Shown: positions 1-11,792 of the stretch, piece after piece | Position numbering within the stretch: position 1 is the first letter of the stretch | How the letters are laid out: each line of letters starts with the position of its first letter | The notes under the pieces: generated by a model | The model's input: the letters and a program-made list of their open reading frames with translations, nothing else | The model's database searches: none | What the model was told of the DNA's origin: nothing | Program-made: the position numbers and the translations under genes | Origin: Entomortierella parvispora | Taxonomy: Eukaryota > Mortierellomycota > Mortierellomycetes > Mortierellales > Mortierellaceae | NCBI GenBank assembly: GCA_963573315.1 | Contig: OY752141.1 | Span: 2,356,001 to 2,420,000, forward strand | Reading direction: 5' to 3' | DNA: 64,000 nt

Positions 1-544
1 AAGTTGCTCTTCCTCGGATCACGCACCCGATTTTCCTCGTTTTGGAGGGTTTGAACATCCCCCTCTTCCCACCTCAACGACACATCGCATCACCATCGTA
101 TCTTTGTTTGCGTTAACCCCTGGCACGTTTCCTCATTTTGCCTCTCACTTTCATTTCCAAAGTATTTGATCGTCAGCCTCTCCTCCCCCCCTTTTCTCCT
201 TCTTCTCTCTTGTCACTTGTGAACATCCCCCACTTCAACGCTTTCTTCCTTCCATATTCTATTTCATGTCATAATCCCACGCCCACGACTCTTTTACCAT
301 TCTCACTTCTCACCTCTGATAGCGAATTCTTCACTGCGCAAATCCGTAACGATATTCTCACTCTACTATTTCCTCCCTTTAATATTGCCCTCTTCTTACC
401 GACGGCAGCCTCATCACATATCAGCCGTGAACCCGAGAACCCCCTTCTTTTTTCACTTTTCAACAGTCCCTTTCCTCTCCTTCTCAACCGTATCAAGATC
501 CTTCTGTAATTTATTTTCACGAACCGACGAACCGACGACCCACC
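1..544. other. Pyrimidine-rich upstream region of the O-fucosyltransferase-like gene
   Basis: No gene is supported here. The stretch is rich in C and T on the + strand (many tcctc/ttctc tracts). This matches the leaders of other + strand genes in this window, such as those before 24014 and 34278, so it probably holds the promoter and 5' leader of the gene starting at 545. The open frames across it have no recognisable domain. Confidence 0.5.
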
Positions 545-3060
545 ATGGCCATGCAAAACAAAAACCAATTCTCTATTACAAAGGCACTCGTGCTAGTCAG
601 CGTGTCTTTTATGATGTTGGCAATCCTCCATGTCAGCTACTCTACCTCATATTCACATAATGAGGCAAGCAAGTCCAAAAGTGGAAGCGACGCTTCACTA
701 TTACCGTCTTTTCATAACGACAAGTCCCCTGGGGAACCCGTCATGCCTTCCTCTTCCAAAACACATCAAGAACCTATTTTCGACGATAATAGTGGGAAGG
801 ATGGTTACCCTGGTAAAGTCGAGTTGCCCAAGACTGAACAAACTGCACCTCCCAAGGTTGACCCAGCCCCAAAGGTTGACCCAGCTCCCAAGAAGAACAG
901 CAAGGAGACCAATGGCGAAGGTGTGGTCGTCTCCAACTCTTCCATGACGGTGACGATCCGGTTCGAAAACGGGACACAGTACAAGACTTTCAAGCCCGAG
1001 TTCTTTAAACACCCCGAGGAGGCCAAAAAGGAGATGGGATCATTTCTACAGACGCTAGCGACCCGCTCTTGGTGGATTCAAGAACGGCTTGGTGGAGAGG
1101 GTGACGACAGTGATGAAATTAATGACCCAACTACCCCCACTAATGATGACGAGACTGAAGACGATGATGAAGACGCCGAGGAAGACGACGAGGAAGAAGA
1201 TGATGAACGCGATGAGAAGGACAAGTTGACTCAGGTTCCCGGACGGTTTTTTGGTTATTTGCCCATGGGTGGTGGCAACAACCAATTCACATCCTTGCAA
1301 AAGGCAGCTATTCTTGCCAAGGATCTCAATCGAACCTTGGTCTTGCCTCCCATCAGCCCCAATTCACATATCCGAGTAAGTTTTTGTTGATGCACTCTGT
1401 GTCTGCTGGGGAAAGATTCCTTTTGTTATTTCGTGTGTCTGTGTGTATTTTTGTCCTTGCTGCAAGGTGGATGTTGTTGGAAGGATGGTTATTTTTGGCC
1501 GCACGGGTTTGCCATGGCCGTTTGTCAATCGGAAGGGTCCCTTGGATTATGAATAATTTTTTTTCCTTGTTCAAAAAATTTGAGGGCGAGGTCAAGAGGG
1601 CTCGTTTAAAATAGTTGCAGTCAACCACTCCCCCTAGAGTGTGCAAATTTTTACTGGCGATGCGGGATAGTGCACTAAACCCTCCTAGAGTGTGTGGCGT
1701 AGATGGCCTGATAGGGCAAGGAGCAGTGATGAAAAATGAACAATGCCAAGATTTTGGTCCAAGGACGGGGTGGAGAGAGAGAAAGGGAATGCAGCTCGAC
1801 AACTGTGCAGCTTTTGCAGGGACCCCACCGGCGATTGCTCTCAATCCCTTGGATCTGAGGACTCTTTTCAGTTATTTGGTCAGCGCCCAATCGTTTCACT
1901 CTGCAGTCTGATTATCGCTCTTCATGGTCAATGCTCTCTTCCACCTTTGCCACCAAGTGCAAGTGTCTCACTTTTTTTGGTCACATGACTAACCGTTTCA
2001 ATCTTCTCCATAGACATGGGCTGGCCCCAAATACTCTCAGTTTTACGACCTGGATACCTTCATGACAGCGTCCAAGATCCCCGTGATCGAGTGGAACGAC
2101 ATCAAGCAAACACCCGAGATCGTTCCAGGCAACTTCAACAAGCAGTGGACCGAGTTTGCCGAGGATTTCCCTTGCACACCCAACGGCAATGTTGGAATCA
2201 ACGATCGCTCGCTCTATGACAAGTTCCGACTCCAGTTCCTTTTCAACTACAGGCCTGTCTTTTCCAAGGCAGACACGACCCACGGCAAATCTACTGATTA
2301 CAAGTATGCACGCGACGTCTTGTTGAAGGACGAGGAGACGACCACGCCAGCGGTAGCAGGAGAGGCTGACCCGAATTTGTGGAAGTGTTTGTCGTGCCCT
2401 TACTTTCTGGGTGGTGCCGACGTGTCTGACCGGACGTGGAACGAGGTCGGTCTCCATTTGCGATTCAATGACAAGACAGAGGCCATGGTGGATGATATTC
2501 TGGACACCCTATTGGGACCCAAGTTCAATGAGGACGGAACCCAGGTGCCACCAAGCAAGGAGACGTTCCGCCCTCACCCCGAGTTTATCATTATCCACCT
2601 CCGTCGAGGCGACATTGTTTCCAAGTGTCCTGTAGGCAAGACTGAAAAGGAATGTGTTGTCCAGATCGAGGCCATTGCGAACAAGGTGCAGGACATTGAG
2701 AAACAACGCAAGGCCAAGGCTGAAAAGGAGAACAAATTGGCGACTTACAAGACTTTGCCCGTGCTGGTGACGACAAACGAGCAAAGGCAGAGTGAACTGG
2801 AAAAGCTGTACAAGCTGGGGTGGATTCTTTTGGACCATGGTGATGAGGAGAAGGACCCCAAGACGGGTCTGATCAAGGCGGGTGGCAAGACCAAGAAGCT
2901 GGGCACGGAAACGAGGTTGGGGCCATGGTACCCTTCCATGCTAGACGCAGTGTTGTTGACCAGGGGTGACTACTTGATTGGCATGTCTGTTTCCAGGATG
3001 AGTATCCTGGCAACACAACGAGGCAAGGCATGGCACGGCCACCATACCATGTTGATGTAA
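545..3060 (+). CDS. GDP-fucose protein O-fucosyltransferase-like type II membrane protein
   Basis: Two exons, 545-1375 and 2014-3060, joined across a 638-nt intron (donor gtaagt, acceptor ccatag), give 625 residues. Residues about 10-30 form one hydrophobic segment (TKALVLVSVSFMMLAILHV) after a short basic/polar N-terminus, as in a type II Golgi membrane anchor. A Ser/Pro/Lys stem follows, then a very acidic tract (about residues 180-225, runs of D and E). The lumenal part carries GYLPMGGGNNQF and, later, HLRRGD. These are the glycine-rich loop and the HxRRGD sugar-nucleotide motif known from the O-fucosyltransferase (PF10250-like) family. The expected activity is transfer of fucose from GDP-fucose to protein; the acceptor is unknown. 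Exon 1 ends in phase 0 and the join restores the frame. The acidic insert is unusual. Family assignment is fairly secure; substrate is not. Confidence 0.75.
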
Positions 3061-3924
3061 CAGACCCCTTCCGCACTATTTCCATAGACACACATGCACA
3101 CACACACACACGCACACACACATTCATGGCATCCTATACCATTTACACCCTCATACCCATCTTGTTTTCCTCCCTTGTAATAAAAACAGAGCGACAAAAC
3201 CAAAATCGACCAGAGAAAGGAGAAAAAAAAAAAAAAAAAAAAAAAAAAGGGACGGTTCGCGGCAGTGGCTGTGGCCGTGTGAAAAGCTCTTTTTCTGCGA
3301 TCGAGTAGCGCACACGCACACGCACACACAGCCGAGAGGGGCAAAAAGAGAACAGCCCGGATGGGTGGGCGGGATTGCAGGTGATGGGGCAACAAACAAG
3401 CCACGCCGCCATTGCCACAGGAGTGAACGGGCTGTGAAGGGAGGAAGGAAGGAGGAAGAGCAGCGATGGCATCGCCCCTGCCCGCCTGCGTTTGGTTCGT
3501 TCTCCTGAGATGAGACACGACAAAGACCGTCCCTCCACACAGGACAGGACAAGAGAGGAACAAGAGGGCAGGTCCAGCCAGGGTCGAGTGGGGAGAGAGA
3601 TACACACACAGACACACACACACAGAACAGACACACACACACACACACACACACACAGAGCGACAAAGAGACAGTCAGTCTTCCTTTCCTTTCCCTGTCC
3701 CCCTTTTTCCCCTTCCTTCCTTTCCTTCCTTTCCTTCTCAACGCTCATCCTCCCCTCCATCTTGTCCTATTCTGTCCCTGGTCTTCTCTCTCTCTCTCTC
3801 TCTCTGTCTCTTATACCCTCCCCCCCCCCCCCCTCGACTTCCAACAACAGCGCATCTCGTCCCTTCCCTCTGTCCTGGAATCCATCTCTTTCTCCTCCAC
3901 TCCATCCAATCCAACACATAGCCC
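3061..3924. repeat. Intergenic region dense in simple repeats
   Basis: This 0.86 kb gap holds several simple-sequence tracts on the + strand: CA-rich runs near 3090-3122, 3307-3330 and 3601-3657, an A run near 3223-3248, a TC run near 3785-3806 and a C run near 3821-3833. Open frames across it on both strands consist of runs of C/V, F or H/T residues and are artefacts of the repeats. It contains the 3' end of the gene ending at 3060 and the leader of the gene at 3925. Confidence 0.8.
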
Positions 3925-5655
3925 ATGGCCTTCTCTCCTCCTCCCACAGACGGACAAGACCACTGCGGGAAAAACGGCTGTCCTAACGGCCAGGCCTGCT
4001 TTCTCTACAGTGGCGGCACAACCTGCCAGCCCTTCACCCCTCCGTCCTCGTATCCCGCCACCGGCGCCAATGCCACCGTTGTCAGCCCCCCCTCCTGGTA
4101 TCTGGCAGAATCCTACCCCTCTATTCGCTATACGGGCTCACTACAGAACCAGACCCTGAATGCCGCCTGCACCACTATCCCCGTACCGGCCAATTCGCTC
4201 TATGTCCAGTTGATTCAATACATTGTCAACATCGACATGGGCGGCATCTTCACTGTTCAGCTGGACGAGCAGTTTTCCTCCACCCTGGTCCAATACAGAG
4301 GCAACTGCGCCGAGAACTTTTTCTGCATGCCCACAGGGCCTGTCAGCACCACAGCGATCAACTTGGGGTCAAATGTAGCCAACGTTGCTGGGCAACTCCC
4401 TGGAACCTGCCAGCCTGTGCGGGCACCGGGGTCGCCTTGTCTGAGCTCGACTATGTGTACGGGATGGCATCTGGACCCAGATGGAACTTTTAATAATGAT
4501 CAATATCGATGTGGACCGTCGAGCCCCCCACCGGCCAACTTTTCGACCTCCCCAGCAGGATTATGCCAGGACATGCATGCAGGACAGGGCAATGTCAACT
4601 CAAACTACCCTTCGGGCGTGCAGAGGACAGCCAGGACGTACCTGTTGTCGACACTATTGCTGTTCTGCTTGATCTTTCTGTATCTCTGGTACAGGCGGAT
4701 GAAGATGCGTCAACGTCAGCAGGCCATGCGCGCGGAATATGGACCGTTCGACAACACACTTGCGTACGCAAACCGAGGAGGGGTCAATCGTCAACCAGGT
4801 AAGAGACATGCCTTTTTGGAAGGGGGTTGTGACAAGGCACGCACACAGACACCCAGTGGACGAACCAGGTTTCGGCTTGTTTACCTTCCTAGATTTCCGA
4901 GGAACGTGCAATGGTGCGAGGGGCTTGTTCCTGACTGCATGCTCCTGTCACCCTGCCCATCAATTGGAATGCTATCAGAAAAAAAACATTCGGTAGACTA
5001 ACACCAATCCTGCCTTTTCTTAGACGAAAACGACAATGGCGAGTTGCCAGCATACGGGAACCATCGTAGAGACGAACGGGTTGTTGGATTGGCAGCAGAG
5101 GAAATTGGCATGTATTCGTTCAGGACCAACAACATTGTCGCCCCTCCACCACTTTCGTCACCGCCCCCCGCCGGCGAATACCCACATCCTAGTATGACCA
5201 ACAATGTGTTCTCAAGCCCGCCTGCAGGGAATGGTCTTTACGCCCCACCACCGTCTTCCCCACCACCTCTCCATCAAACTGCCGAGGAGGCTCAGGCTGC
5301 GGCGATTGCGTCTGCTGCTGCTGCCGCCATTGCGACACCCCGACCTGCAGCAGCAACACCTGTGGACGCATCTACGACTAGTCTTCAAGCCGGCGGACTG
5401 CTGCCTCCTTCTTATGACTCCGCAGTGCCAGAAAGTGCAAGAGGTGGATTAAATGGAGACGAGAAAAATCAAAATCCATTTGAAGGTCAGGAGAGTGGGG
5501 ACGAAACAAGGGCTACTGGATCATCATCGCCGTACAAAGATGAGGACTCGAAGGAACAGCTGCCAGCTTCATCCTCCTCTTCGACTCATGGATCTGGATC
5601 TGGTTCCTCTAGCTCTGGCGTGCCACCACCTTCATCTGGTCCGCCCAAGGAATGA
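3925..5655 (+). CDS. Cysteine-rich single-pass membrane protein with proline-rich tail
   Basis: Exons 3925-4798 and 5024-5655 (intron 225 nt, gtaaga..cttag) encode 501 residues. The N-terminal ~230 residues are rich in Cys, Pro and Asn-X-Ser/Thr sequons and look extracellular. A hydrophobic segment near residues 238-256 (LLSTLLLFCLIFLYLWY) is followed by a basic stop-transfer stretch (RRMKMRQRQQ) and a long cytosolic tail with Pro-rich, Ala-rich and Ser-rich tracts. I do not recognise the family. The plan (outside Cys-rich domain, one membrane span, disordered tail) resembles fungal wall-sensor or adhesion proteins, but no WSC domain is evident. The chosen ATG is preceded in frame by a stop (3919-3921) that sits in a possible acceptor (acatag). 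An upstream exon with a signal peptide is therefore possible and the true N-terminus is uncertain. Confidence 0.65.
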
Positions 5656-6077
5656 GATTTGAAGTAGGCAGGGGGAAAAGGAGAGAGGTATCTATCTATC
5701 TAATAAACCATGTCGTGTATCAAAGGATATTGGATATGGCGATCGCTTTCTGTAGTGTGAATACTTGTCGATATCAGATCCTCAGATGAACTCCATGGCT
5801 TTTGTGTTTGGATGCCAATAGTCCAACTATAGTATGCCACCAAGGTTTCCTAGTCCAGCCAGTTGGCCTTGACAGCCTAGGCGTCAAATGTCACTACGAT
5901 GCGCACGTGCATACTCCCAACGGCGCTGCTGTGCAACATGACGACAATCAATGCGTCTCATAGAGTGGGGAGACTCGGGAGAGGGCGCGGGACCTGGGAG
6001 CAATTGTGTGGCCATTTCATCCATGCATCTCATCCATTTGTTCATTCTCATCTTCAGACACCCTTCGCACTTTAACC
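5656..6077. other. Intergenic spacer, nothing recognised
   Basis: Contains the 3' end of the membrane-protein gene (an AATAAA-like taataaacc near 5701) and the promoter side of the monooxygenase gene. I see no gene, repeat or RNA in it. Confidence 0.5.
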
Positions 6078-8071
6078 ATGACAAATAGTTCTCCCCGACA
6101 GTCTCCAGGAGCTCGTCCAGAAGTTGTGATTGTCGGCGCCGGTCTTGGCGGTCTGACGCTTGGGCTTCTTCTTGAGAAAGCTGGCATACCGTTCAGAATC
6201 TTGGAGCGTGCTTCAAAAGTGGCGCCCTTGGGTAAGTGAACGGAAGAAACTAAACCTTTCCCGGGTCTATTTCTAGTAATATCTAAAGGTAATCCTTGAC
6301 ATGATCTAGGGTCAGCTCTCTCTGTCGGTGCATCTCTCATGCCACTGTTTCGTCAGCTCGGCGTGTATGACGAGATTGTTGCTATTGGAAAACCGATGGC
6401 TTTCATTGGGATGCACGATGACCATTGCAATCTCTTGTTTAAAGCCGACTTGGAACCGCGACGCGTGCTGTAAGTAGTTTTCATCCAAAGACTCAACAAG
6501 GAAGGAGAGAGAGACCAGCATGGCGAAAAACTTCTTTATGATTTCTCCTAACTCGACTAGACTCTTTTATTGGCGGATGATACCCCAGTGGTGGCTATGA
6601 CAGTTATGTCGTCCCTCGACCACTTCTCTATGATATCTTGTACAATCGTATCCCCAAGGAAAAGGTCCTTCACAACAAGCGTGTCTTGACAATGATCAAT
6701 GGCGATCGGGGCGTACGTGTCGAATGCTCGGATGGTTCGTTCTATGAAGGCTCGATTCTTGTTGGAGCCGATGGTGCATACTCGCCTACGCGACAAGGTT
6801 TGTACAAACAGCTGCAACGGGACCACAAGTTGCCTGCCTCGGATGGCAAACCTTTGCCTTATAACTGCATCTGTCTTGTGGGCCAGACCGAGCCTCTGGA
6901 TCCAGAAGAATACCCTTTTCTCAAGGACCCAAAGTGTGTTTTCAACAACATGAATAGCACCAATCCTGATATGCCATACTGTGTAAGAGAATCATTCAAT
7001 GTACCCTCCAACCGACATTGTTTTTTTTATTGCAATAGCTTCCGGTACTAACCCGTTATGTGGATGGACGTGTAGTGGGCAACGTTTACGACCAATCAAA
7101 ACACAATCTGTTGGATGGTTCTCCAATACTTGACAGAGAGCACAAGCAAGGAACACGACAGTTTTCGCAACTCTGAATGGGGTCCCGAGGCTGCCATGAC
7201 AATGAGTCAACAAGTTCGAGAGTTTCCTGTGCCGATTGGCAAAGACAAACCGTCGTCCCTTGGGGATCTCTTTGACCGCACAGACAAGGATCTGATTTCA
7301 AAGGTGGTCTTGGAGGAGAAAGTGTTCAAGACATGGTACTCGGGAAGAACTGTCCTCATCGGTGATGGTAAGAAAACACAGGCTGCTGGAAGGTTTGATA
7401 TCATGTACGTGCGAATTCATTCATTTTTGTCTCTTTTCCCCTTGATTCTCGACAATTTGAACGTACTCCAGCATGTCACAAGGTAGGCAAACATTGGACG
7501 AATCGAGATTTCAAAAGGAAACGATGAATGGTGTCCTAAAACATGAACCATGTATCATATTTTCTTCGACAGCTGAGTCCAACAGGAGGAGCCGGAGCTC
7601 AATCGGCGATGCAGGACGCTCTCTGTCTTGCCAATTGGATCAACGTGTTGCCATCCAACTCGATCGAGGACATTGAAAAGATATTCAAGGAGTACCAGTC
7701 TGAACGATATGCAGTTGTCATGGATGCCTATCGATTCAGCCAGCTTTTTGCAGCAAATGGCGAAAAGGTACTGTGAGGGCCAAAAAGTTCAATGACGATC
7801 CTCTCTCTTGAAAAAAAAACAGGGTTAACTTTCTGTCAATTTATTGTTCTCTTAGAACTGGAAGGGTTCTATCGTTCGCGCCTTCTTTAACAACATCCCG
7901 AGATGGCTGTGGTTAGCTTTACTTAGGAAGATGGTCCAAAGTCGACCACAGGCATCGTTTTTACCCGTTGTAGAGGACAAGGGCACGTCGCCTCCGATCC
8001 CTCAGCCAAGCTATGTCAGGACACGCGCCATCTTGGACCAGTTTGACAAGGACGGGGCGATTGCCTTGTAA
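6078..8071 (+). CDS. FAD-dependent monooxygenase (aromatic hydroxylase type)
   Basis: Seven exons, 6078-6231, 6310-6469, 6589-6982, 7076-7367, 7472-7482, 7573-7767 and 7856-8071, join in frame to 473 residues. Exon 5 is only 11 nt and supplies part of the GD motif. The N-terminus has the dinucleotide-binding fingerprint VGAGLGGLTLGLLLEKAG ending in an acidic ILER. The middle has GADGAYSPTRQ (the DG motif), and the joined exons 4-6 give GDACHKLSPTGGAGAQSAMQ (the GD motif that binds the ribityl chain and pyrophosphate of FAD). These are the three signatures of class A flavoprotein hydroxylases (FAD_binding_3, PF01494). Such enzymes insert one oxygen atom using NAD(P)H; the substrate cannot be told here. 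No secondary-metabolite synthase lies nearby. It converges on the F-box gene ending at 8175, about 100 nt away. Confidence 0.85.
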
Positions 8072-8174
8072 AATAGAGTACACGCTATTTAGAAGAGAAA
8101 CATAACACAGGTTCCTCCCTCCCATAAAATCCTTTCTCTTTTCCATCCGATGGAGGTCTTCATTTTTGTTTTTC

Positions 8175-9713
8175 CTAACGTTCCTTTGGAGGGGCAAAAT
8201 TCACTTTGTGGAGTAACCACCGAGCACGTTCTCCCACCTCAACATTTGTCACCTCCTCCAATTCAGGCCAAGCCTTTAGCACCCACCACGCCTCTCGCTC
8301 TCCCCAACGGCCTCGGACGTTCAGCTTTCTCAGTTTGCGCAGAGTCCGTAATGTTTCCATCCCTTCATCCAAGTTTAGAGCAAAGGACTCGCGCTTGTCT
8401 TTGATGCTAGGCCGAGGATAACTGATATCAAAGTGACAGTGCTCCAGTTCCATCAGATTTGAGATGCGATCCAAGATCCTGCTCGAAGGCCATGGAATCA
8501 AGAGGTCAAACTGGAGTTGCAATTCCTTCAACCCGAGGCAGACCCAAGGTCGGTCATCGTCCTGCTCAATGGCTATATCCGTGGCCTTGTGGGCTTTGAA
8601 GACCTCCAATCCCCATAGGGTGGCCATGATGTCTTGGATCGCCGAACTTTGTAATTTCTCGCAGCCGAAAAGATCCAAGACTCGGAGGGTCTGCAAGTGG
8701 CGAGGAAATCCTTTGATCACCTCCCAAGCCCCCTGATCGAAACTTGGATGGCGAACTTGGAGCTCTGTCAGTCGAGCCATTTGTACCAAAAGATCTGACA
8801 GGTCGTTCAGGTCAATGGCAATATAAACAAGCGCCACAGCTTCCAAATATTCCCAGCAGTTGGCCACATCCAGAGCCGTGATCAAGCGTCCAAAGCTGAC
8901 TCGTCCAGTACTGCATTGCCAATGTAATCGAACAAGGCGGGGACATTGCTCCAGAAGCCAAAAGTACGCCACAGATGTTGCAGCAGCTGCTGCTGCTGGA
9001 TCATCTTGAAAAGAGGTGACGAAGCTCAATTCCTGAATCATAGCAGCCCCTCGTCCAGAAACACGTCCAAAGAGTTCTCCAGCAGCTTCTCCAAAGGTGA
9101 CTGTTGTACCCAAGACCAGGACAGTCAGTCGAGACCAAACTCGATCGTAAAAGGACATCCAGTCCTCGGGTCCTGCGAGTTGCACCTGAGAAAGTTCCAA
9201 GCGCCGCAGCCGTGGACAGTCGGCCAAGGCGTCAATGATATCTGCTGTGGCTTTTCGTCGGTACGAGACCTTGATCAAAGTATTTTGATGACGCTGGAGA
9301 TAAAAACAGCCGTTATCCTGGCCTGGAGAAACCAAGGGTTGAATGTCCAAGGTCACAAGATGAGGGCAATACAGGCTCAGGCAAGATGAATCTACAACTT
9401 CACTGCCACTTTTAAAAGAGAGGGCGCCGATGAAATGGGCGTATTTCTCAAGGGTCTGCATGGAAGGGAGGACGTCCTCGTTGCGCAAGGATATGTTGAC
9501 ATGATCATAGACCCAAGGAAGAAAGGCCCCGTGCCAGGCGCGGGAGACTCGAGCACATCTGGCCTTGGCCTTTAGTCCGAGGTATTGCGCAAGGAGGAGG
9601 ATGACCTCGGGAGGCAGGGACGAAGAAAGGCCTATCCTTTCGAAGCGTGATGGCATGTCACACTCGAGCGATAGCCGACGCCGAGAGTGCAAAGTCTGCG
9701 ACATCAACGACAA
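8175..9713 (-). CDS. F-box/leucine-rich-repeat-like protein
   Basis: One uninterrupted reading frame of 512 residues. Residues about 32-75 form an F-box-like module (LPPEVILLLAQYLGLKAKAR followed by CARVSRAWHGAFLPWVY). After it come irregular leucine-rich segments (RLRRLELSQVQL, LRVLDLFGCEKL) and a terminal block with WWVLKAWPELEEV. F-box proteins normally tether a substrate to the Skp1-cullin ubiquitin ligase through the F-box; the substrate is unknown. The same plan, including the WVL..WP.L terminal block, occurs in the next gene (9936-11440), and a related one in 59186-60793, so it belongs to an expanded local family. The start at 9713 gives the longest product; the in-frame ATG of MPSRF, 19 codons later, is an alternative. 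Confidence 0.75.
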   Translation of the reverse strand: MSLMSQTLHSRRRLSLECDMPSRFERIGLSSSLPPEVILLLAQYLGLKAKARCARVSRAWHGAFLPWVYDHVNISLRNEDVLPSMQTLEKYAHFIGALSFKSGSEVVDSSCLSLYCPHLVTLDIQPLVSPGQDNGCFYLQRHQNTLIKVSYRRKATADIIDALADCPRLRRLELSQVQLAGPEDWMSFYDRVWSRLTVLVLGTTVTFGEAAGELFGRVSGRGAAMIQELSFVTSFQDDPAAAAAATSVAYFWLLEQCPRLVRLHWQCSTGRVSFGRLITALDVANCWEYLEAVALVYIAIDLNDLSDLLVQMARLTELQVRHPSFDQGAWEVIKGFPRHLQTLRVLDLFGCEKLQSSAIQDIMATLWGLEVFKAHKATDIAIEQDDDRPWVCLGLKELQLQFDLLIPWPSSRILDRISNLMELEHCHFDISYPRPSIKDKRESFALNLDEGMETLRTLRKLRKLNVRGRWGEREAWWVLKAWPELEEVTNVEVGERARWLLHKVNFAPPKER

Positions 9714-9935
9714 GAGGTTGAGAAGAACGAAAGAGGGGTTTGGGGGACACTAATGGGATGTGCAACAATGTCTGTGCTTTTCTTCTTTTTTTCTTGCCTG
9801 CGTGAGAAGAAGAAGGGGCTGAGGAAAACTGTTTGAGAGTGAAAGAGGCGAAAATGAATTTTTTGTGCCTCGCCCCCCTTTTTTATTTCAATTTTGTGTC
9901 AAGGCCAAGCTGTGTGTGTGGGGGGGTGCTTTTTG

Positions 9936-11440
9936 TTAGTCCCTTTGCCACAAGTCCATCACAACGATCCCCTTCAGCAGCTGTGCTGCTTCCCTGTCCA
10001 CGGCAATCGACCTCACCTCCGCCAGTTGGGGCCAGTTCTGAAGCACCCACCGCGCCTCCTCCCCTCTCCATAGATCGAGTGCCCTTTTAATCTTCTCATG
10101 TTTCGCAGAGTAGCAAGTTGGCCCATGCCGTGCTCGAGTGTCAACCAAAGTCTGCTCTTGGTCGTCGATCCATAATAGAACTCGAGATATTCAAGCTTCC
10201 GCATTTCCGAAAGTCGCGCGAGAAGCATAGAACATATCGACTGATCCCTTACCGCCATTCCCAAGGATAGCTCCTCAAGGCCATGACAGACCCATGGTGT
10301 GGAGAAATCCGAACCATTAGCGTTTTCCAGCGAGCCTGCTTTGAACAGGATCAGGTTCGGAAGCGAGGTCAGCATATCCAAAATGCAGGATCCATGTAGA
10401 TTGTTGCAGCCAGTCAGATTCAAGATCTTGAGCGTGCAAAGATGTCGAGGGTTCTCCAGTAAAATCGTCCAACAATGGTCATCAAAATTTGTGAGGGTCA
10501 GGTCAAGCTCTTCGAGTCGCGACGTGATGGACTCGACCAAAGTCTTGAAGCTCTCTGAAAGGAAATGTTGGCAGGGGAGGGAAAGACTCTTTAAGCTTGG
10601 CCAATAATGTCCCGCACCATTGGCGATCCAATTCAACTTTTGCAGGGCCTCAGGATCTGTTGACGACTTGTGCGATGACCTCCACCGTAATCGAACCAAG
10701 TTTGAGCACTGTGCAATCATCCACATCTTTGCTCTTGCCTCTTTGTCATAACAGTGCCTTCCCAGGAATGCAACATCTTCGATTTCAGGGACGACGGGCG
10801 CTTCGTCCAGTGAAAGTTTGGTCAAATGACCGCGGTTGCGTCGAGGACGGAACCAGGGCTCTTCTAGAGACAATGTCTTGAGGCGGGACCAAGTTTCTTT
10901 CTTTTGAGAGAACCACATCTTGGGATCATCCATTAACATGCCTTCATACTCCAGTCTCTGTAAACGTGGAAATGTGTCAATGAGCTGCAAGTCCTCGTTA
11001 ATCCCATTGCATTCGGCGACGTAGTGGTTCGTCCTGATCCTTAAAGAAGACACGTTCGGAAAAGTGAGTCGATGAATAAAAGCGTTGCCATGAACTCCAT
11101 CCATCTCCAATCGGCGGATAAGAGTGGCATGCTTCCTGACAAACTCAACTGAGGGCGGCTTGGGAGAGCGACTGGTCAGGTCGACTTTGATCCAGAGCCA
11201 AGAAATGAAGGTATCGTACCAAGTGCGAGACACTCGAATACACACTGACAGGGTGTCGAGGGTCAGAAACTGACCAATTATCACGAGAATCTCGGGAAGA
11301 TCAAGCGGGCCGGGTGGTATACTTTCCTGTACCCGACAAATGGACAGAGTGTGTGCGTGTCGGTCCGCAAGTGTTGCATGAAGAGAGGCCATTTGTGAAT
11401 CGAGACAAATGGAAGACCGAGATGAATGGGGAAAATGCAC
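9936..11440 (-). CDS. F-box/LRR-like protein with a C-terminal frameshift
   Basis: From the ATG at 11440 one frame runs to 10013 (475 residues). It has an F-box-like start (LDLPEILVIIGQFLTLDTLS, then CIRVSRTWYDTFISWLW) and leucine-rich segments (LEELDLTLTNF, LCTLKILNLTGCNNL). Near the end the frame turns into a Gly/Arg-rich tail (GEGRRRGGCF). A second frame continues the family's terminal block (RGEEARWVLQNWPQLAEV) to a stop at 9936. The switch falls at a run of four T on the + strand (10085-10088). One extra base there would restore a terminus like that of the neighbouring paralogue. No GT..AG intron fits. So this is either a real one-base deletion truncating and altering the last ~50 residues, or a sequence error. 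An inner start (MASL, 16 codons on) is also possible. Confidence 0.7.
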
Positions 11441-11792
11441 GCAAACAGAGGAGCCACGTATGCGGCGCGTTTACACATTTTGTGGCATGTCCACCAGCAA
11501 TGCGGCCACTGTCTGCATGGCAACATGGCAAAAGTTCATCGCGTCCTCTGCTTCATGTCCGACGATGCAGCCCTGAAGGTCCCCCTCCAACCACCTCCCA
11601 GGTCTGCAGTTGCTCTCCAATGGCCGTATAAGCTGTAGTGCAAGTATACCAAATGTATTCCGTCCACCTTACTCTGATCAACTTCTTGCAAAACTCATGT
11701 TAGAGAAGTTTCTGGCATGGACACATCAAACGGTTCTTGCAGGGTATAAATATTATGTATTGTAAAGGGGGGGATGTTCTTTCTCATGTTCT
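11441..11792. other. Short intergenic region between two - strand genes
   Basis: This holds the promoter side of the F-box gene that starts at 11440 and the 3' flank of the sphingomyelinase gene that ends at 11793. No gene is supported; the small open frames here have no domain. Confidence 0.5.

Noticed and set aside
3143..3760. Overlapping frames of about 200 codons on - rich in Cys/Val and Phe
   Set aside because: They translate CA/TG and poly-A/T simple repeats; no domain.
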